A stretch of 6,648 bases of DNA from Spirochaetae bacterium HGW-Spirochaetae-7 (GTDB lineage: Bacteria > Spirochaetota > Spirochaetia > Treponematales > UBA12059): contig PGXR01000160.1 of NCBI GenBank assembly GCA_002839245.1, forward strand, positions 1,062 to 7,709. Reading direction: 5' to 3'. Below are positions 1 through 5,146 of this stretch, in pieces. Position 1 is the stretch's first letter. Each line of letters starts with the position of its first letter. A model generated the notes under the pieces. The model had not been told where the DNA came from and made no database searches. It saw only the letters and a program-made list of their open reading frames with translations. Both the position numbers and the translations under genes were made by a program.

Positions 1-927
1 GCCTGCGCCTTCAGCGAGCGCAACGCGAAGAGAAACAAGGTAAGACCCGAGTCGGTCGACCACGCGCTCTTCCTCGACGGCCTAGCTGGCGGGCGTTTCG
101 ACCTGGTCCTGTGCAACGTGCCCGCCAAGGCTGGCCCGCCGGTGCTCGACCGATTCCTGCGCGAGCTTCCGGGCGTCGTCTCGGAGCGCGGCTGGGGAGC
201 CGTCGTCGTCGTGGAGCCCATAGCCGCCGCGGCCCTGGAGTCCATCCTTGGCTCGGGCGCAACGGTCGTCGCCAGGGAAGCCGGGGCCGGCCACAGCGCC
301 ATACTGTTCCGCCGGGGTACGGCATCGGACGCGTCTGCCGACGCCGGTTGGGCAGCGCTGGAACGCTCGGAGGAAACAGTCAGGGCGGGCAGGGCCACCT
401 ACCGATTCAGGGGCTACTGGGGACTGCCGGAGTTCGATACGCCGTCGTTCGCCACCAGCCTGGCCATGGACCTGTGCGAAGACGCCATGGCGGGCTCGCT
501 GGTCCGCCGCGTCGCTGTCGTCAACCCTGGCCCGGGGCGTATAGCCTGCCGGATAAAGTCCCGCGCAAATGGCGCCGTGATAGACCTCTGCGGCAGGGAT
601 GCCCTCGAGCTTGTCGCGACAACCCGCAACCTCGCGCTTGCCGGCAACCAGGAAGTCCCGGCGGGTATGACGACGGCGTCCCCTGACGGACTAGCCGACG
701 CCTCGTACGACCTGGTCGTCGAGATCCCCGACGTGACCCCGCGGGTCGACACGCTCGCGGAGTCGTGGGCCCACGCGGCGAGGATACTCAAATCGGGCGG
801 CTCGTACGTGGCGGCCATGCCGTCGGCCGTAATGGACCGCTTCGAAAAGAAGCGCCCGAAGGGTTTCGTCCGCATAACGGCCCGCAAGAAGAAGGGCTTT
901 GCCTGCGCCGCCTGGCGCCTCGGCTGA
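1..927 (+). CDS. Class I SAM-dependent methyltransferase-like protein, RsmC/RlmG-like two-domain type (5' end missing)
   Basis: The reading frame is open from the first base of the window, so this is the 3' part (308 codons) of a longer gene. It reads like two consecutive methyltransferase half-domains. The first keeps a motif resembling the post-motif-II helix (ERNAKRN, partial residues 6-12), then FDLVLCNVPAKAG (33-45). That segment sits where N6/N2-methyltransferases of the RsmC/RlmG group carry NPPF/NPPY, but here it is NVPA. The second domain has a glycine-rich loop (VAVVNPGPGRIA, 171-182), a strand ending in an acidic residue (VIDL, about D195), YDLVVEIPD (236-244) and LKSGG (263-267). 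The C-terminus is Lys/Arg-rich, compatible with RNA binding. By family analogy it may methylate rRNA, but the catalytic motif is altered and the target is unknown. An internal GTG at 118 lies inside a conserved motif and is not a credible start. The M48 gene follows after 15 bp. Family-level call is moderate; function is uncertain. Confidence 0.6.
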   Translation, partial: ACAFSERNAKRNKVRPESVDHALFLDGLAGGRFDLVLCNVPAKAGPPVLDRFLRELPGVVSERGWGAVVVVEPIAAAALESILGSGATVVAREAGAGHSAILFRRGTASDASADAGWAALERSEETVRAGRATYRFRGYWGLPEFDTPSFATSLAMDLCEDAMAGSLVRRVAVVNPGPGRIACRIKSRANGAVIDLCGRDALELVATTRNLALAGNQEVPAGMTTASPDGLADASYDLVVEIPDVTPRVDTLAESWAHAARILKSGGSYVAAMPSAVMDRFEKKRPKGFVRITARKKKGFACAAWRLG

Positions 928-942
928 CAGGAGGTACCTGCA

Positions 943-1938
943 ATGCTCGCACTTCGAACCAGGAAATTGTACGGCATCGATCCCAAGTCGTGGGAGCACC
1001 CCGCGGATCTCGCGGCGATGTCGGCCCTGCGGGACGTGAAGGGACTCGACGAGGTGATCAAGTTCATCTTCGGCAAGACGAGCGAGCAGTCGATACGGCT
1101 GCTGCACATCGCGTCGGCTGTCCGGGTCACGCCGAACCAGTTTCCCCGCGTCCACCAGATGCTCGAAAGGACGGTCGACGTATTCGACTGGCCGTACCGG
1201 CCCGAAGTCTTCGTGACGCAGAGCCCGTTCTTCAATGCCGGCGTCTTCGGAGTCAGCGAACCCTTCATCGTCCTCAACAGCTCGCTGGTGCAGCGCCTTG
1301 ACGACGCCGAGCTGTCCTGCGTCGTGGCCCACGAGATGGGGCACGTAATGAGCGGGCATGCCATCTACAAGACCCTGCTGTGGCTCCTGCTCAACATATC
1401 GTCGATGCTCGTGCCGATGGCCGAACTCATCCTGCTGCCGGTCGTCGCGGCCCTTCGAGAATGGGACAGGAAGAGCGAACTCACCGCCGACCGAGCCGGC
1501 CTCCTCGCGTCGCAGGTAGAGGAGCCGAACTATACGCTCCTGATGAAGATGGCCGGCGGCGACGACGTTTCCCAGCTCAACATGAACGATTTTTTCGCCC
1601 AGGCGGAAGAGTACGACAAGCAGAAGACCCTGCTCGACGGACTGTTCAAGATGCTCAACACCGTCTGGGAATCGCATCCCTTCCCGGTGATCAGGCTGAC
1701 GGAACTCAAGAACTGGGCGGTTTCAGGTCAGTACCAGGCGATACTCGACGGAAACTACCTCAAGCGCGGCCTGCACCAGGCTGATCCCGCGGAAGAGCTC
1801 CGGCAGGGCTTTGAATTCTACAAGTCCGAATTCGAGGCGAAAGACGATCCCCTGTCGAAGACGGTCCGCAACCTCGGCGACGGACTGTCGAAACTAGGCG
1901 ATGACATAGGCGAGGCGCTCAAGGGCTTGTTCGAGTAG
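943..1938 (+). CDS. M48 family zinc metallopeptidase (HtpX-like)
   Basis: A 331-residue predicted zinc-dependent endopeptidase. The gluzincin motif HEMGH is at residues 130-134, followed by SGH at 137-139. The likely third zinc ligand is E179 in SELTADRAGL (178-187), the M48 ExxxD arrangement with D183. Between them, residues about 145-171 are strongly hydrophobic and probably form one or two membrane-associated helices, as in HtpX-type enzymes. Upstream, FNAGVFGVSEPFIVLNSSLV (97-116) matches the substrate-edge strand region of the family. HPFPVIR (about 244-250) is also typical of this bacterial subgroup, and the C-terminal tail is charged and amphipathic. The family role is quality control of membrane or misfolded proteins; the substrate here is unknown. 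The start is well supported by AGGAGG at 929-934, 8 nt before the ATG. The gene lies 15 bp after the methyltransferase gene and is probably in the same transcript. Its last 20 bp overlap the 3' end of the convergent regulator gene. Confidence 0.9.
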   Translation: MLALRTRKLYGIDPKSWEHPADLAAMSALRDVKGLDEVIKFIFGKTSEQSIRLLHIASAVRVTPNQFPRVHQMLERTVDVFDWPYRPEVFVTQSPFFNAGVFGVSEPFIVLNSSLVQRLDDAELSCVVAHEMGHVMSGHAIYKTLLWLLLNISSMLVPMAELILLPVVAALREWDRKSELTADRAGLLASQVEEPNYTLLMKMAGGDDVSQLNMNDFFAQAEEYDKQKTLLDGLFKMLNTVWESHPFPVIRLTELKNWAVSGQYQAILDGNYLKRGLHQADPAEELRQGFEFYKSEFEAKDDPLSKTVRNLGDGLSKLGDDIGEALKGLFE

Positions 1939-2368
1939 CGCGTGTCGACCGCTTCGAGCAGTCGCCGCAGATGCCCGAGAGGTACATCGTATGCTTCGTG
2001 ACGCGGAGGTCCAGTTTTTGCTCCACCTCCGCTACTAGGCCGCCAATCTTGCAAGCGCCCAGGTCGACGAAGCGGTGGCACGACTCGCAATGGAACCAAT
2101 GCCTGTGCGCTGCATGAGCATCGTGCGCTGCATGAGCATCGTGCGCTGCACGTGCGGCGTGAGCCGAGGCATAGAAGCGCTCGACGCCGTCCTCCGCGCA
2201 ATACAGCACGAACGACTCCGCGAAACCGGTCTCCTCCAGATGGTGGAGGGCGCGGTACACTGTGGCCATGTCGCACCTTACGGATATCCTGGCGGCGACG
2301 CTGGCAGCCGAAAGCGGCTCGGTGGCGGCGTCGAGCGCGGCCAGCACCGCGGCCCTTGCCCTGGTCAT
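1919..2368 (-). CDS. zur: Fur-family metalloregulator, probable zinc uptake regulator Zur
   Basis: A 149-residue Fur-family repressor. A winged-helix region covers about residues 1-66, with recognition helix MATVYRALHHLEETGFAE (34-51) and wing strands LYCAEDGVERFY (55-66). A C-terminal dimerisation and metal-binding domain follows. Two CxxC pairs, CESC (94-97) and CGDC (134-137), form the structural zinc site usual in the family; H90, H93 and H126 are candidate sensor ligands. The first helix of typical Fur proteins is missing: the protein begins almost at the conserved T-x-x-R. Between wing and CESC lies an unusual His-rich insert (H70 to H90) made of repeated DAHAAH units. The ATG at 2368 overlaps the znuB stop as ATGA and has a strong AGGAGG at 2374-2379, which decides the start. 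As the last gene of the zinc-uptake operon, next to a tandem 15-bp palindrome at its promoter, it is most likely an autoregulated Zur. A Mn- or Fe-responsive relative cannot be excluded. Confidence 0.88.
   Translation of the reverse strand: MTRARAAVLAALDAATEPLSAASVAARISVRCDMATVYRALHHLEETGFAESFVLYCAEDGVERFYASAHAARAAHDAHAAHDAHAAHRHWFHCESCHRFVDLGACKIGGLVAEVEQKLDLRVTKHTMYLSGICGDCSKRSTRATRTSP
2105..2150 (-). repeat. 18-bp tandem repeat, about 2.6 copies, inside the zur coding sequence
   Basis: On the plus strand the unit GTGCGCTGCATGAGCATC occurs perfectly at 2105-2122 and 2123-2140. The first 10 bases of a third copy follow at 2141-2150, before divergence. The unit is a multiple of three, so copy-number change keeps the frame. 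On the coding (minus) strand each unit gives Asp-Ala-His-Ala-Ala-His. The repeat lies just before the metal-binding CESC motif of the Fur-family protein. Perfect identity between copies, including third codon positions, points to recent duplication or slippage rather than ancient divergence. Confidence 0.95.
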
Positions 2369-3252
2369 GCCGGCCTCCTCGGGCCTGTTTCCCCTGCTTT
2401 CCGCCGGCGGGTCCTGGCGCCGATCGCGGCTACGGCCGACGCGGCGAGGAATACGGCGCCCGCCACGACGACGACGACAGCCCCGGCCGGCATGTCCAGC
2501 GCCCAGCTGGCCGCAAGTCCGGTGACGGTGAAGGCAGCAGACATGACGGCTCCGCCGACCATCATGCCCGCGAGGTTCCTGGAGACGAATCCTGCCGTGC
2601 CCGAAGGCAGGGTAAGCATCGCTATGACCATCACGAGACCCACGAAAGTCTGCAGGAGCACCACGGCTATCGCGGTCACCGCCAGCGTGGCCATGAAAAT
2701 CGCGTCCGTCGGTACGCCGCGCACGCGGGCAAACTCTTCGTCGAAGGCGCTGGCCTCGATCTGCGGGTAGAATCGCCATGCCAGCAAGACTACCGCCGCG
2801 TCGAGGATGGCCAGCATGGCGAGGTCTTTAGCGGACACGAGGAGGATGTTGCCGAAGAGGTAGCTCATCGGGTCGGCATAGCCGGGAGTCTTGGCGATGA
2901 ACAGCACGCCGACGCTCATGCCTATCGCCCATACCGCGTTGATTACCGTATCTTCCCGTTGTTTGGCCTTGAGCGACACGAAGCCTATGATGCCGGCGGC
3001 TATCACGGCGAAGACGAAGGCGCCGACTATCGGCGGCAGTCCGGGCACCACGCCCGTGGCGGACAGGAACAGCGCCATGCCGATGCCGCCGAGCACCGCG
3101 TGCGATATCGCCCCCGCCAGTCCCGCGATGCGCTTGACGGTGACCACGGCGCCGAGCGCGCCGAAGAGGATCGACGACAGCAGGCCGGCGATCAGGGCGT
3201 TGCGAACGAAGGGCATGGACGGGTCGAAGAGGGCGGAGACGTAGCCGTTCAT
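2365..3252 (-). CDS. znuB: Zinc ABC transporter, membrane permease (ABC-3 family)
   Basis: A 295-residue inner-membrane subunit of the ABC-3 family, which carries Zn2+, Mn2+ or Fe2+. About eight to nine hydrophobic segments are visible, roughly residues 17-39, 47-66, 73-93, 103-120, 143-160, 184-201, 203-223, 230-250 and 256-278. Family marks include the ISHAVLGGIG segment (49-58), GxxMSVGVLFI (111-119) and the cytoplasmic DEEFARVRGV loop (171-180), which resembles the ATPase-contacting motif. The C-terminus is Arg-rich and cytoplasmic. It would form the channel with ZnuC and accept metal from ZnuA. The ATG overlaps the znuC stop by four bases (ATGA), with an AGGA at 3259-3262 six bases upstream, so translation is probably coupled. 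Its own TGA in turn overlaps the zur ATG. Length is normal for the family. The metal specificity comes from the partner protein and the regulator, not from this subunit. Confidence 0.92.
   Translation of the reverse strand: MNGYVSALFDPSMPFVRNALIAGLLSSILFGALGAVVTVKRIAGLAGAISHAVLGGIGMALFLSATGVVPGLPPIVGAFVFAVIAAGIIGFVSLKAKQREDTVINAVWAIGMSVGVLFIAKTPGYADPMSYLFGNILLVSAKDLAMLAILDAAVVLLAWRFYPQIEASAFDEEFARVRGVPTDAIFMATLAVTAIAVVLLQTFVGLVMVIAMLTLPSGTAGFVSRNLAGMMVGGAVMSAAFTVTGLAASWALDMPAGAVVVVVAGAVFLAASAVAAIGARTRRRKAGETGPRRPA
2374..2379 (-). promoter_or_regulatory. Ribosome binding site deciding the zur start
   Basis: The minus strand reads AGGAGG five bases before the ATG at 2368-2366. It lies inside the last codons of znuB. 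This strong site, with the ATGA overlap, excludes the longer upstream reading frame (open from 2779), which runs through znuB in another frame. Confidence 0.8.
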
Positions 3253-4055
3253 CGCTCTTCCTTTCCGCCGCAGCAGGAATTTTCCGGCAGCTCGGTGTCA
3301 TGGAGCACCTGGAGAGCGGGTCCGCCGTACAGCTCGTTGGCGACATGGTCCGCGGGCTCCACCTTGTGCCTGATCACGCTCCTGCCCGCGCCCCGCTCGC
3401 CGACGCAGAACACCGCGTCGGTAAGTGCCGACACGAAACCGGTGTCGTGCGTGACGACGAGGATGGTCGCGTGGCCCTTGAGGCTGCCGAGCGTCCTGAA
3501 CAGCCTGCCTTCGCTTTCGGCGTCCATGTTCGCTGTCGGTTCGTCGAGCACGAGCAGTTCAGGCTCGGCCGCCAGCGCCCTCGCGACGAGGACGCGCCTC
3601 CGTTGCCCGCCGGACAGCTCGGAGTACGGGCGCGACGCAAGCTCAGCCACGTCGGCCAGTTCGAGCGCCTTGGACACGGCGTCGGCGTCGGTCCTCGCGT
3701 AGCGCCTGGTCGAACCGCGCAGGCGGCCCATCCTGACGACCTCTGATACAGAAATCGGGAAAGCCGGATCGTACGAGGCATGCTGCGGCACGTAGCCTAT
3801 CGACTGCCTGGCGTTCTTGGGGGGCAGCCCAAGCACCGTTATCGTGCCGGATGACGGACTCGCGAGCCCGAGCAGAAGCTTCAGCACTGTCGTCTTGCCT
3901 GCGCCGTTGGGGCCGATCAGCGCGGCGAATTCGCCCGCGTGTATGTGGAAGTGGGCCCCGTCGAGCACCCGAAGCTCCCCGTAGGAGAACGATACGTCGT
4001 CGAAGCGTATGGCGATTTTAGTGTCCGTGGCCGGTTCGTCATGCATGTCGTCCAT
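3249..4055 (-). CDS. znuC: Zinc ABC transporter, ATP-binding protein
   Basis: A 268-residue cytoplasmic ABC ATPase that would drive ZnuB. All nucleotide-binding motifs are intact: Walker A GPNGAGKTT (48-56), Q-loop YVPQ (88-91), signature LSGGQ (147-151), Walker B LLVLDEPT (167-174) and H-loop VVTHD (200-204). The segment DPAFPISVSEVVRMGR (96-111) is typical of the metal-type (ZnuC/MntB) branch. After the ATPase core there is a tail of about 50 residues ending in NSCCGGKEER; its Cys pair (261-262) is a possible metal-binding point, which is inference only. The start is ambiguous by three codons. The first ATG (4055) has GGGAAGGA close upstream. The ATG at 4046 would begin MHDEP with a 10-nt spacing. 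The gene begins 10 bp after the znuA stop and ends in a 4-bp ATGA overlap with znuB. Confidence 0.93.
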   Translation of the reverse strand: MDDMHDEPATDTKIAIRFDDVSFSYGELRVLDGAHFHIHAGEFAALIGPNGAGKTTVLKLLLGLASPSSGTITVLGLPPKNARQSIGYVPQHASYDPAFPISVSEVVRMGRLRGSTRRYARTDADAVSKALELADVAELASRPYSELSGGQRRRVLVARALAAEPELLVLDEPTANMDAESEGRLFRTLGSLKGHATILVVTHDTGFVSALTDAVFCVGERGAGRSVIRHKVEPADHVANELYGGPALQVLHDTELPENSCCGGKEER

Positions 4056-4065
4056 ATCCTTCCCG

Positions 4066-4974
4066 CTACTTCGCGGCTTTTTTCAGGGCTGCGCCAATGC
4101 GCCTGATATTTTCGAGCCAGTCGGGAGCCAGCGCGTCGATCTCCACGACTATTCCGCCGATGGCGTCGGCGACCGTCTTCGCGGCGCTGGCGGGAAACTG
4201 GGGCTGGACGAAGATGATCCTGGCGCCGTCGGTGCGGGCGGTATCGATGAGCGCGGCAAGGTTCTTCTGCGTTGGTTCCTTGCCGCCGGTCTCCACGGCT
4301 TCCTGAACGATGCCGAAATCGTCCAGCAGGTAACCGAACGACGGATGGTAGACGAACACCGTTTTGCCGCGAAGCGGCGCCAGGTCCCGGGCCAGGGTGG
4401 ACCAGGCGGCGTCTATGTCGGCGACGAGCTCATCGTGGTTGGCCGAATAGATCGAGGCTCCCGCGGGGTCCCGGGTCGATAGCGCGTCGCGGATGTTGGC
4501 CGCCATGGTTTTTGCCGCCTGCCTGCCCAACCAGACGTGGATGTCTAGCCCTCCACCCCCATGGGCGGCGTCCGACTTTTCGCCGGCATGGGCGTGGGCC
4601 TCGAGTTTCCTGTAGGCGATGCCCCCGGTCGTATCGACGATGGCCATCTTCGGGTACAGCGCGGCCACCTTCGGCCGTAGCGCCCGCTCGAAGTCAGCTC
4701 CCACCAAGAGCCACAGCGGCGACGACGAAAGCTCGGCCATCTGCCGGGGCGTCGGGTCGTACGAATGGGGATCCTTGCCCTGGCCGACGAGGACGAGGAC
4801 TCGTACCCGCCCGCCCGAGATCCTGTCGACGAAATACGCCTGGGGCATGATGCTGACGGTGACGACGGGGACTGTCCCCGCCGGTCCGCTCGGCCCGGAA
4901 CCCATGGCGAACGACGGTGCCGTCAGCCACAACAAGCCAAAAGTCAGCGTGGCGATGGTGGTGTCAAGTTTCAT
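4066..4974 (-). CDS. znuA: Zinc ABC transporter, periplasmic metal-binding protein
   Basis: A 302-residue cluster A-I solute-binding protein. A signal peptide (MKLDTT start, hydrophobic core 7-19, probable cleavage near SFA at 21-23) has no lipobox cysteine, so the product should be free in the periplasm. Likely metal ligands by family alignment are H70 in GKDPHSYDPTPRQM, H146 in LDIHVWLG, H210 in VYHPSFGYLL and an acidic residue around E278/D280. A short His-rich loop (HAHAGEKSDAAHGGGG, 127-142) just before H146 is the mark of zinc-type members. DIH replaces the more usual DPH before the Trp. Start choice: the frame is open to an ATG at 5064, but that would run through the promoter and operators. 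The ATG at 4974 has AGGAGA at 4979-4984 and directly precedes the signal peptide. It is the first gene of the operon and is probably repressed by zinc through the sites at 5004-5034. Confidence 0.93.
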   Translation of the reverse strand: MKLDTTIATLTFGLLWLTAPSFAMGSGPSGPAGTVPVVTVSIMPQAYFVDRISGGRVRVLVLVGQGKDPHSYDPTPRQMAELSSSPLWLLVGADFERALRPKVAALYPKMAIVDTTGGIAYRKLEAHAHAGEKSDAAHGGGGLDIHVWLGRQAAKTMAANIRDALSTRDPAGASIYSANHDELVADIDAAWSTLARDLAPLRGKTVFVYHPSFGYLLDDFGIVQEAVETGGKEPTQKNLAALIDTARTDGARIIFVQPQFPASAAKTVADAIGGIVVEIDALAPDWLENIRRIGAALKKAAK

Positions 4975-4988
4975 GGGGTCTCCTGGCT

Positions 4989-5005
4989 CAATGTCCAAAA
5001 CATTG
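4989..5005. repeat. Inverted repeat in the znuA leader
   Basis: CAATGT and ACATTG flank a 5-base spacer: a perfect 6-5-6 inverted repeat. It lies downstream of the predicted znuA start point and only four bases beyond the znuA Shine-Dalgarno (4979-4984). It could be a third protein-binding half-site pair or a small RNA hairpin in the leader. Its left edge touches the first candidate Zur box. Chance occurrence cannot be excluded. Confidence 0.5.
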
Positions 5006-5034
5006 CGAATGGTTCGCATCGCGAATGGCTTGCA
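5004..5034. promoter_or_regulatory. Candidate tandem Zur/Fur operator
   Basis: Two 15-bp elements lie in direct orientation, 16 bp apart. TGCGAATGGTTCGCA (5004-5018) is a near-perfect palindrome: arms TGCGAA/TTCGCA, or 7-1-7 with one mismatch. CGCGAATGGCTTGCA (5020-5034) matches it at 12 of 15 positions. The 7-1-7 layout and outer TG...CA bases agree with the classical Fur-family box (9 of 14 fixed positions of TGATAATnATTATCA). The pair starts one base past the znuA -10 and covers the predicted start point, a repression position. A Fur-family gene closes the same operon. Confidence 0.7.
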
Positions 5035-5035
5035 G

Positions 5036-5064
5036 AATATACCGATCGAGGACCGGCCAGGCAA
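5036..5064 (-). promoter_or_regulatory. Sigma70-like promoter of the znuACB-zur operon
   Basis: On the minus strand the -35 TTGCCT (5064-5059) and -10 TATATT (5041-5036) are separated by 17 bases. Five of six -10 bases and four of six -35 bases match the consensus. The start point would be near 5029, giving a leader of about 55 nt before the znuA ATG. The candidate operators overlap the start point. Confidence 0.65.
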
Positions 5065-5090
5065 GCGGCTGGGATGAAATTTATTTTACG

Positions 5091-5119
5091 TTGTGCCTCG
5101 GCCGGTCGGAGGATATACT
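5091..5119 (+). promoter_or_regulatory. Sigma70-like promoter of hppA
   Basis: TTGTGC (5091-5096) and TATACT (5114-5119) are separated by 17 bases. The -10 matches five of six bases; the -35 matches only its TTG. The start point would be near 5126, about 21 nt before the GTG start. It stands back to back with the znuA promoter, the two -35 boxes being 26 bp apart, and an AT-rich stretch at 5076-5088 lies just upstream, where an UP-like element would be. Confidence 0.55.
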
Positions 5120-5136
5120 CTGACGTAAGAGTTCCT

Positions 5137-5141
5137 GGAGG
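5137..5141 (+). promoter_or_regulatory. Ribosome binding site deciding the GTG start of hppA
   Basis: GGAGG stands five bases before GTG at 5147-5149. An in-frame stop (TAA, 5126-5128) leaves no room for an upstream ATG in this frame. The overlapping ATG at 5145 is followed at once by TGA, so it cannot start the protein. Confidence 0.8.
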
Positions 5142-5146
5142 ATTAT

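Noticed and set aside
414..1677. Two minus-strand open frames of over 300 codons opposite the methyltransferase and M48 genes
   Set aside because: The plus-strand frames carry clear family motifs (HEMGH, methyltransferase motifs) and a good ribosome binding site; the minus frames have none.
1930..1970. Possible terminator between the convergent genes
   Set aside because: TTCGAG occurs twice in direct, not inverted, orientation, and the remaining pairing is only about three bases with no T-run.
2369..2779. Longer regulator start upstream of 2368
   Set aside because: The extra residues are Arg/Gly-rich translation of znuB in another frame; the Fur-type fold begins at 2368 with a strong AGGAGG.
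3204..3218. Additional Zur-box-like TGCGAAC inside znuB
   Set aside because: Only one half matches; it is within coding sequence with no promoter nearby, so it is best explained by chance.
2152..3702. 516-codon open frame on the plus strand opposite znuB, znuC and zur
   Set aside because: It is antisense to three well-recognised genes, has a low-complexity Arg/His/Gly-rich translation and no recognisable domain. High-GC antisense frames are commonly open by chance.
4975..5064. N-terminal extension of znuA to the ATG at 5064
   Set aside because: It would put the promoter, operators and inverted repeat inside coding sequence and place 30 residues before a normal signal peptide. The ATG at 4974 has its own ribosome binding site.
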